This document shows, in pieces, positions 58,935-64,000 of a stretch of 64,000 nt of DNA. How positions within the stretch are numbered: the first letter of the stretch is position 1; every line of letters begins with the position of its first letter. The stretch is from an uncultured bacterium. GTDB taxonomy: Bacteria; Cyanobacteriota; Vampirovibrionia; Gastranaerophilales; Gastranaerophilaceae. The position numbers were made by a program, and so were the translations under genes. The stretch covers positions 62,001 through 126,000 of the forward strand of contig CATLLJ010000001.1 in assembly GCA_950022495.1 (NCBI GenBank), read 5' to 3'. The notes under the pieces were generated by a model. That model saw nothing but the letters and a program-made list of their open reading frames with translations, was not told the origin of the DNA and did no database searches.

Positions 58935-59201
58935 ATGACAGATTTCATGCTACAACTAATGACCGGATTAAAAAATCTATTGAGAGATAAATTGAATTTG
59001 ATTGTAATTTTGCTAATAGCAAACTTGATTTGTAACGGTTATTATTACCACAAAATCAACACAAATATTGATAAATCCACAGTTGATATCAACAGAAAAG
59101 TTGACCACAGATATTTCAATATAACAAAATCACTTGAACAAATTCACAATGTAGAAATTAACACCTTTAACGGAGAACTTAAACCGAAGTTTAAATATTA
59201 G
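58935..59201 (+). CDS. Small single-span membrane protein
   Basis: This is an 88-residue protein starting at MTDFM with GGAGG upstream; the frame runs 9 codons earlier. One span (LNLIVILLIANLICNGYYY) separates a short amphipathic helix from a polar tail. I do not recognise it. It runs towards the repressor gene and its end overlaps it by 11 bases, so the two are convergent. It is not in the early operon. Confidence 0.65.
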   Translation: MTDFMLQLMTGLKNLLRDKLNLIVILLIANLICNGYYYHKINTNIDKSTVDINRKVDHRYFNITKSLEQIHNVEINTFNGELKPKFKY

Positions 59202-59742
59202 ACTGATTTAATAATTTTTTGATTTTTAATATTTCATCAGCACTCAAACGTATATTGTCAGTTTGGGTGTTTTTTTGCACGCTTTCACCATATAATAACT
59301 CATCAATGCTGACATCAACATTTGATTTTATTGCGTTGATTTCTGAAATTGTCGGCTCAACCGAATCAAGAATAAAACTTTCGATGCGGCTTTCTTTTAT
59401 TCCGGTTCTTTTGGCGAAATTGTACGGTGTTTCTTCATTTTTCGCTAAGATTTTAGATAATCTTTTGCCCCAGCTTTTAAAATTTTCAACCGGCTTTTCA
59501 TTTTTTACAAGAATGTGCGTATTTTCACATTCATTACGAAACATCAAACCTTCACCTGTAAAATACCAGTTTAGGTTTATCCCAAAATTTTCACTTAAAT
59601 TTTTAATCAATTCAAGCGAAGGATTTCTATCACCGCGTTCATAACTGGTGTATGCACGATAAGTAGTATTAGTCTTATTAGACATTTCTTCTTGTGATAT
59701 TCTGAAATATTTGCGTATTTTTTGAAGATTTGAGCTGAACAT
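59191..59742 (-). CDS. Tandem-HTH phage repressor
   Basis: This 183-residue protein has two XRE-type helix-turn-helix regions: residues about 7-60 (QKIRKYFRISQEEMSNKTNTTYRAYTSYERGDRNPSLELIKNLSENF) and about 88-150 (WGKRLSKILAKNEETPYNFAKRTGIKESRIESF). No LexA-like peptidase domain is visible, so it is unlikely to be self-cleaved. It faces the early operon across a divergent control region. A lysogeny repressor is the likely role. Confidence 0.8.
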   Translation of the reverse strand: MFSSNLQKIRKYFRISQEEMSNKTNTTYRAYTSYERGDRNPSLELIKNLSENFGINLNWYFTGEGLMFRNECENTHILVKNEKPVENFKSWGKRLSKILAKNEETPYNFAKRTGIKESRIESFILDSVEPTISEINAIKSNVDVSIDELLYGESVQKNTQTDNIRLSADEILKIKKLLNQSNI

Positions 59743-59779
59743 ATATCCACCAATAATATGAAGTTTTGTAAAATAAACA

Positions 59780-59852
59780 CAAAACGTGTTGATTTATTTT
59801 CCAAAACGTGTATAATTAAATTGTTAGTTTGTTTAACTGTTTAACTAACTAA
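59780..59852. promoter_or_regulatory. Early promoter and operator region
   Basis: Direct repeats of CAAAACGTGT at 59780-59789 and 59802-59811 are 22 bases apart, about two DNA turns. The second ends on TATAAT (59811-59816), preceded by TTGATT at 59789-59794 with 16-base spacing: a rightward early promoter. Downstream, GTTAGTT...AACTAAC (59823-59849) is an inverted repeat whose right part GTTTAACTAACTAA recurs at 57951-57964. Confidence 0.65.
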
Positions 59853-59862
59853 TACCACAAAA

Positions 59863-59899
59863 ACACGAAAACGGCAAAATTTGCCTTATTTTTCGTGCG
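59863..59899 (+). promoter_or_regulatory. Nested hairpin in the early leader
   Basis: CACGAAAA pairs with TTTTCGTG and encloses GGCAAA/TTTGCC. It sits between the early promoter and the first early gene, so it may be an attenuator or message-stability element. Confidence 0.5.
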
Positions 59900-59932
59900 G
59901 ATTTTATTGCTCAAAAATAGGAGATTTAGAAA

Positions 59933-60112
59933 ATGGCAACAATACCAACACGCGAAAGAAAAATCTTAAGGTCAATAGGCTTTACAGACAGACAGCTTAA
60001 TGCTTACGAAACCCTTAATGAAAACGAAGGCGGTTCTTTATCCGAACACGTTCGCATTGCATTTGATGAATATTTGCAGAAAAAAGGTTATTTGAAACAA
60101 GAAATTATTTAA
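59933..60112 (+). CDS. Small ribbon-helix-helix-like early protein
   Basis: This is a 59-residue ORF too short for common cut-offs. TAGGAG lies ten bases before the ATG. It contains GFTDRQLNAYETLNENEGGSLSEHVRIAFDEYLQKKGYL; the final SLSEHVRIAFDEYL resembles the helical part of RHH proteins. It is the first gene of the early operon, the cro position, so a regulator is likely. The stop is 13 bases before the next gene. Confidence 0.7.
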   Translation: MATIPTRERKILRSIGFTDRQLNAYETLNENEGGSLSEHVRIAFDEYLQKKGYLKQEII

Positions 60113-60125
60113 CAGCGGTGAGGAT

Positions 60126-60440
60126 ATGACCAACATACAAAAACTACCTGCATTTGTGTTCATTTCCAACCTTTGGGAAAACTACAAACGCAAACAGGAT
60201 GAACTAACAAAATTTAAGATGAGATTTCTGGAACACGAAGCGTACAAAAATTTCTATGACCAACTGCTAACACAATACACATTGAAGTTACAGGGTACAG
60301 TGGATTTTCATCCGAGTTATTACGCAAAAAAAGCAGCAGAGGCAAAAGCAAGAGAAGTTGTCTTGCAGGTTGCAAAAGACGGTAGAATTAACCAGTGCTA
60401 CAGAGCAAGAGTTAATGAACTAAGAAAGAGATTGAAATAG
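60126..60440 (+). CDS. Hypothetical early phage protein
   Basis: This 104-residue protein is helical and basic towards its C-terminus (AKAREVVLQVAKDGRINQCYRARVNELRKRLK). GTGAGGAT precedes the ATG. Its stop overlaps the next start (TAGTG). I do not recognise it. A DNA-binding accessory role is only suggested by charge and context beside the replication initiator-like gene. Confidence 0.6.
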   Translation: MTNIQKLPAFVFISNLWENYKRKQDELTKFKMRFLEHEAYKNFYDQLLTQYTLKLQGTVDFHPSYYAKKAAEAKAREVVLQVAKDGRINQCYRARVNELRKRLK

Positions 60441-61399
60441 TGGCAGTAGATGAAAACAAAATTGTAGAAACATTTTTTTCACACGACAAAGCCGCCCGCG
60501 GAGATGAAAAGATTGTCGAGATGTTTTTCGATATGCGTAAAAATAAAGACAATTTTACAGCGGAACTGTTGAAAAACTTAGTTCCTTATGCCGCTTACGG
60601 TCTTTACTGGTCTGTAGTTGAGTATATGCACCGCAACGATTTGCCGGTTGATAAACTTGAAATGCTTGCGGACGAATTACGTATTGACAAAGATTTTTTG
60701 AATTCTGTCATGAATAATTACAAATTATTTCATGTTGAAGATGATTATTATATTTCGGACAGAATACAGCGTAACCTAGAATTTCAAGCAACAAAATCAG
60801 AACAGAAATCAAAAGCCGCACAGTATAGATGGGCATTGAAGACTTTGACTACAGTTTATAAGGAAATTTTTAATCAAAAACCTGTGTTGTCAGAAGGAGA
60901 AAAACCTTTGTATGTCGAATTTGACCAAACAATACCTGACTTCAGGAAAAAACTTCCTGATATTTTGTACACCTTGAAATGTCTAAAATTCAAAAACAAC
61001 CCTGATTTTAACCCGAGCATTAACTGGCTGTTAACAGAAAATCATCTTGCAAAACTTCTTAACGGCGAATACGGCAAATTAAAAAGCTGGAGCGAACACA
61101 AAAAAGAGATTGCACAGGCTCAAAAAGAACGTGAAGCCGAACTTGCCGCAAAAAATCAAAACACTTTTGATATTGACACGATTAACAGCAAAGCTGTGGC
61201 AATAGATTTATTGCTGAAAAACAGCACCTATGTTCAACAAAAAAACAGATGCGTAATAAATAACCTTTATCAGCCACTGCTGAAAAAATTTGACATCACC
61301 AATAAAGAAATAACAGAAATTAAGCGGCTTGCGAGCAGAGGGCGAGAACGAAGTGAAGACCCGTTTAATGCGAGCAAACAAGATGCGGAAGGAATTTGA
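60440..61399 (+). CDS. Replication initiator-like protein, DUF4373 / Lin1244 N-terminal
   Basis: This is a 319-residue protein starting with GTG, overlapping the previous stop by one base. Residues 11-120 (FFSHDKAARGDEKIVEMFFDMR...YAAYGLYWSVVEYMHRNDLPVDKLEMLADELRIDKDFLNSVMNNYKLFHVEDDYYISDRIQRNL) match the Lin1244/Lin1753-like winged-helix domain found in phage replication proteins. The rest has a coiled segment near 210-235. It probably loads host helicase or binds the origin. No helicase gene is seen next to it. Confidence 0.75.
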   Translation: MAVDENKIVETFFSHDKAARGDEKIVEMFFDMRKNKDNFTAELLKNLVPYAAYGLYWSVVEYMHRNDLPVDKLEMLADELRIDKDFLNSVMNNYKLFHVEDDYYISDRIQRNLEFQATKSEQKSKAAQYRWALKTLTTVYKEIFNQKPVLSEGEKPLYVEFDQTIPDFRKKLPDILYTLKCLKFKNNPDFNPSINWLLTENHLAKLLNGEYGKLKSWSEHKKEIAQAQKEREAELAAKNQNTFDIDTINSKAVAIDLLLKNSTYVQQKNRCVINNLYQPLLKKFDITNKEITEIKRLASRGRERSEDPFNASKQDAEGI

Positions 61400-61404
61400 A
61401 ACCA

Positions 61405-61698
61405 ATGCGTAAAAAGTATATGAGTACAGAATTTCAGAAAAATGATATTTCTATAGAAACCGTGATAGTAGAAATACTTGAAAAAAATAAGTGGTACGAA
61501 AACTGTCAAAAATTCAAAAACGCTTTCAAATGTGCAAGCACAACGGGCAACCCCCGCCTATGCGTTGCTTGGGAACGTTACCCGAATATCGAGGAAGGCG
61601 ATTTGATTAAAATGATTGGCTGGATAAAAAACGAAGTATTTTTCGTAAAAAGTTTGGTAATAGTAAGGAAAGGAGCAGGGGAATGTTTGCCAAAATAA
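61405..61698 (+). CDS. Hypothetical early phage protein
   Basis: This is a 97-residue protein from the ATG at 61405, 11 bases after GGAAGGAA; the frame begins at a TTG at 61396 within the end of the previous gene. The second half has strands and a GWIKNEVFFVKSLVIVRK segment. Two or three Cys occur but no zinc motif. Function unknown. Confidence 0.6.
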   Translation: MRKKYMSTEFQKNDISIETVIVEILEKNKWYENCQKFKNAFKCASTTGNPRLCVAWERYPNIEEGDLIKMIGWIKNEVFFVKSLVIVRKGAGECLPK

Positions 61699-61787
61699 TT
61701 GTAGGAACGATTGTAGTAATTTTTATGCTGTGTACTTTTGTCGCGTGGTGGGCTGCCGATGTGTTTGATGACATGAACAGAAGATGA
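61683..61787 (+). CDS. 34-residue membrane protein
   Basis: The ORF starts MFAKIIVGTIVVIFMLC and has one span; its end is WWAADVFDDMNRR. AAAGGAGCAGGGG precedes the ATG. It overlaps the previous gene by 16 bases and its stop overlaps the next start as ATGA. These overlaps and the ribosome site support it as real. Function unknown; small span proteins can modulate host membranes. Confidence 0.65.
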   Translation: MFAKIIVGTIVVIFMLCTFVAWWAADVFDDMNRR

Positions 61788-62011
61788 CAGCGGAAGTATT
61801 TCAGACCGTGCGTGAATTTAATAAAAAATTCCCTAGTAAATACTACATTTGCTCACGGTGCAAAAGCTTAACATTAAATCCGTATTATTGCATCAGGTGT
61901 AAGAACCAGTCAAATAATTTTTTATACCCGAATTACACCTACACAATAGCGGAAACCAACACAACAGAACAAATTTTCAAACCCATTGAACTGGAGAAAG
62001 GAGTAACATAA
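61784..62011 (+). CDS. Zinc-ribbon early protein
   Basis: This 75-residue protein has CSRC (near 23) and CIRC (near 36) spaced by 12, a zinc ribbon, with a short polar N-terminal and C-terminal arm. It overlaps the upstream 34-residue ORF by four bases. Such small ribbons in phage early regions often bind DNA or host RNA polymerase; no target is shown here. Confidence 0.68.
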   Translation: MTAEVFQTVREFNKKFPSKYYICSRCKSLTLNPYYCIRCKNQSNNFLYPNYTYTIAETNTTEQIFKPIELEKGVT

Positions 62012-62410
62012 ATGGCAGAAGAAAACGTCGAAAGAACCGCCGTTAAAGAATATGCCGACCCTGATGCGGAGATATTATTTGAAATTATGCTTGCCGAGTT
62101 GAACGCAAGTAATAATAAAGACCGTACACGAGCTTTGATTGATGCAATGAATGATGACATCAAAGATATGATGCAGGCAATCAATAAATATCAAAAAGAC
62201 GGTAAAATAACGCTAACTTTGAAATTCAAATGCCGTCAGGCAAATGAAATGGAGATTTCTGCGGAAATTAAAACCGATAAGCCAAAAGGTGTTGCACGCG
62301 GAACACAAATGTTTCGTGATGCAAAAGGTCGTTTGTATATGGATGACCCGAATCAAACAAAATTGTTTGAAGTACGTAAATTACAGGAAGTAAAGAAAGG
62401 CGGTAACTAG
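62012..62410 (+). CDS. Conserved early phage protein upstream of DUF2303
   Basis: This 132-residue protein has helical acidic N-terminal half (EILFEIMLAELNASNNKDRTRALIDAMNDDIKDMMQAINKYQKDGKITL) and a C-terminal RGTQMFRDAKGRLYMDDPNQTKLFEVRKL. This layout is typical of the small gene before DUF2303 in many phages. Function unknown. AAAGGAG precedes it, and its stop overlaps the next start (TAGTG). Confidence 0.65.
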   Translation: MAEENVERTAVKEYADPDAEILFEIMLAELNASNNKDRTRALIDAMNDDIKDMMQAINKYQKDGKITLTLKFKCRQANEMEISAEIKTDKPKGVARGTQMFRDAKGRLYMDDPNQTKLFEVRKLQEVKKGGN

Positions 62411-63210
62411 TGTTACAAGAAATTATTGAACAAAGTATTTTAAAGAAAAGACCGGAGCAGATTGATATCAGAACTTACGGCAACTATGACGGCTTTAAGT
62501 TAGAAGAAGCAACTTACGATGATCAGCATAGATGTTATGAAATCAATAATATTGCAGGCAAAAGTTTTAAAGTCCGTTCAGCAAAAGCTTTTATCTCATT
62601 TATCAAAGAAGAATTAAAACGCAGAAACAATTTATTAGGAAAATACGCAACAACACATCTAACACTTGATGGCGGATATTTTCTTGCTGACTGCAATATG
62701 AATAAAGGACATTGCGAATACAGCAGACTAAATTCCGAAGGATATGACTTCTTAGATAAAATCCGAAATATGGAAGTCGGACATGAAGAATTTTTAAATA
62801 TTTTGAGAAAATTAAAACCTTATATCAATAATTTTCATGAACTATATAAAAACTGTTCCAAAATCAAAGTTTTAAGAAATTCAAAAGTAACAAGCCAGCC
62901 AACATTCAATGAAGGCGGCGGAAAAGATGATTCATTCACCTGTACTTATCAACTTGAGAATGGTGAAGAAAATGACTTCACACTTCCTTCAAGTTTCCAC
63001 GTGGATGTACCATTTGTAAAAGCAGGTGAACAGGAATACGGTTATGATGTGGAACTGTTATATTCATTGGATAACTTTGGCGGCTTACTCATCAAAATGC
63101 AGATACCGAATTGGGAAACTCAAGAAGAGCAAGCAATTTTAGATGAAGCAGAGTTCATAAAATCAGAACTTGCAGAATCAACAGAATTACTTATTCTGGC
63201 AGATTTTTAA
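62410..63210 (+). CDS. DUF2303 family protein
   Basis: This is a 266-residue protein with GTG start. The first half includes IRTYGNYDGFKLEEATYDDQHRCYEINNIAGKSFKVRSAKAFISFIKEELKRRNN, and the second FLNILRKLKPYINNFHELYKNCSKIKVLRNSKVTSQPTFNEGGGKDDSF, matching YfdQ/DUF2303. The function of this family is not known. A terminator follows at 63235-63283, ending the first early unit. Confidence 0.8.
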   Translation: MLQEIIEQSILKKRPEQIDIRTYGNYDGFKLEEATYDDQHRCYEINNIAGKSFKVRSAKAFISFIKEELKRRNNLLGKYATTHLTLDGGYFLADCNMNKGHCEYSRLNSEGYDFLDKIRNMEVGHEEFLNILRKLKPYINNFHELYKNCSKIKVLRNSKVTSQPTFNEGGGKDDSFTCTYQLENGEENDFTLPSSFHVDVPFVKAGEQEYGYDVELLYSLDNFGGLLIKMQIPNWETQEEQAILDEAEFIKSELAESTELLILADF

Positions 63211-63234
63211 TCCCCAAAACGCTATTTAAAATCC

Positions 63235-63283
63235 GGGGCTGAACCTAATCATTATCTTAATTCCAAAACAGCCCCATTTTTTT
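63235..63283 (+). terminator. Intrinsic terminator after DUF2303
   Basis: GGGGCTG / CAGCCCC with a long loop followed by ATTTTTTT. Confidence 0.75.
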
Positions 63284-63322
63284 AGAACACACACATTATC
63301 AGATAACAAAAGGAGAACCGAA

Positions 63323-63649
63323 ATGTCAAACAACACACAAACTATCGAACTAAATGTAGATTTAGGATTTACTATCAATGTCGATTTAACAGAATTCAAT
63401 AACAGAACATTAAAAGTTAATGAAATTCAAGATGCAAAATTTGATTATATTAAAAATAAAATCCCTTCAAATGAAATTAAAACAATTATTGAAGAAACAG
63501 TGCAGAAACTTGAAGCACTAGGCTACAAGAACATAAGAAATATAACCTGTTCAGAAGAACCTAATCTATTATCAAACCTAAAACGATTACTGTTAAATTC
63601 AGATAGTATAAAGGATGCAATTTCTGAATTGAAAAATAACGAAGTTTAA
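63323..63649 (+). CDS. Hypothetical phage protein
   Basis: This 108-residue protein has a beta-rich N-terminus (TIELNVDLGFTINVDLTEF) and a helical C-terminal half. I do not recognise it. AAAGGAG lies eight bases before the ATG, and it is bracketed by two terminators, so it is a separate unit within the early region. Confidence 0.6.
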   Translation: MSNNTQTIELNVDLGFTINVDLTEFNNRTLKVNEIQDAKFDYIKNKIPSNEIKTIIEETVQKLEALGYKNIRNITCSEEPNLLSNLKRLLLNSDSIKDAISELKNNEV

Positions 63650-63676
63650 CTATATATCCCCGAAATCTAATCTTGT

Positions 63677-63710
63677 ACGGGGAGTATTCCCTATATTCCC
63701 CGTTTTATTT
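63677..63710 (+). terminator. Intrinsic terminator
   Basis: ACGGGGA / TCCCCGT with a 13-base loop followed by TTTTATTTTA. Confidence 0.8.
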
Positions 63711-63726
63711 TAGAGGTAAAAAAATA

Positions 63727-64000
63727 ATGCAACAAAAAACAAATGAACATCTTCATACATCAACCGGAACAAACGACGAATGCTATACATATAGTTATGC
63801 TGTCGAACCATTGCTTAATTATCTTGATCCCTTCAGGAATAAAATCATCTGGTGTCCGTTTGACAGATTTGATGATGAAATACAGTCAGAATTTGTGAGG
63901 GTCTTTAGCAAAAACGGCTTTGAGGTTGTAAATTCTCACATTGATTATGGTCAGGATTTTTATACTTACGAACCTGAAAAATGGGATATTCTAATCAGCA
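63727..64000 (+). CDS. DNA methyltransferase-like phage protein, 3'-truncated by the window
   Basis: The ORF starts with ATG and AGAGGT upstream, and runs out of the window. NDECYTYSYAVEPLLNYLDPF, KIIWCPFDRFDDEIQSEFVRVFSKNGFEVVNSHIDYGQDFYTYEPEKWDILIS matches the family of phage adenine methyltransferase-like proteins whose next residues are usually a NPPF motif. That catalytic motif lies outside the window, so activity cannot be judged. Confidence 0.72.
   Translation, partial: MQQKTNEHLHTSTGTNDECYTYSYAVEPLLNYLDPFRNKIIWCPFDRFDDEIQSEFVRVFSKNGFEVVNSHIDYGQDFYTYEPEKWDILIS

Noticed and set aside
59219..59644. Plus-strand ORF opposite the repressor
   Set aside because: Shadow of a two-HTH repressor that shows clear family motifs.

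Overview
The window is AT-rich bacterial DNA. A host block (about 10.99-29.94 kb) lies between two different podovirus-like prophage segments. The host genes suggest a non-photosynthetic relative of cyanobacteria, most likely Vampirovibrionia/Melainabacteria (Gastranaerophilales). The clues are an LdpA-like double 4Fe-4S protein, the [FeFe]-hydrogenase maturase HydG, a prepilin of the GFTLAEVLITLG type, the DXP isoprenoid enzyme Dxr, and a trio of small proteins sharing an N-terminal QNY..TP...F motif. This assignment is inference from protein families; no rRNA is present.

Prophage 1 (about 0.47-10.7 kb, minus strand, left end outside the window) is a compact late operon. In transcription order it has a zinc-ribbon protein, a LuxR-type HTH-only regulator translationally coupled to an amidase endolysin, a beta-propeller-like tail protein, major capsid protein, a small protein, scaffold-like protein, head-tail adaptor, small terminase, a hypothetical gene, a GNAT protein, portal, large terminase and a holin-like membrane protein. 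No integrase or repressor is visible.

The host block holds a sensor kinase, dxr, a sensorless kinase overlapping a REC-GGDEF-like-REC protein, a ribbon-helix-helix protein, a membrane-anchored Hsp20-like protein, ruvC, a membrane protein, mtnA, a TonB-C protein, a small secreted protein, a class A beta-lactamase-fold protein, the LdpA-like protein, an Sfp-type transferase, a pilin, an XRE regulator, glmU, the paralogue trio, hydG and a DUF488 protein. Several host genes have a -10 box six bases before the ATG and no ribosome binding site, so their mRNAs are probably leaderless.

Prophage 2 starts at a truncated tRNA-Asp (29940-29985, the attachment site) and runs past the right edge. Its minus-strand late genes (30.2-57.8 kb) combine a Bordetella phage BPP-1-like head module (terminases, portal, Bbp19, scaffold, capsid, Bbp16 cement) with T7-like tail tubes and ejection proteins, including a 2682-residue polyvalent protein, then tail fibres and a lysis pair. 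A control region (57.8-59.9 kb) carries a tandem-HTH repressor, a superinfection-type membrane protein and operators. Early genes (59.9-64 kb, plus strand) include a replication-initiator-like protein, a DUF2303 protein and a truncated DNA methyltransferase-like gene.

The most unusual signals are all in prophage 2. One is a candidate type I toxin-antitoxin pair: a 24-residue hydrophobic ORF opposed by a promoter and terminator that would make an antisense RNA. Another is a G8 tract placed so that a -1 slip would fuse the tail-fibre anchor to the next receptor-binding protein. The third is a duplicated structured RNA leader in front of both tail-tube genes.
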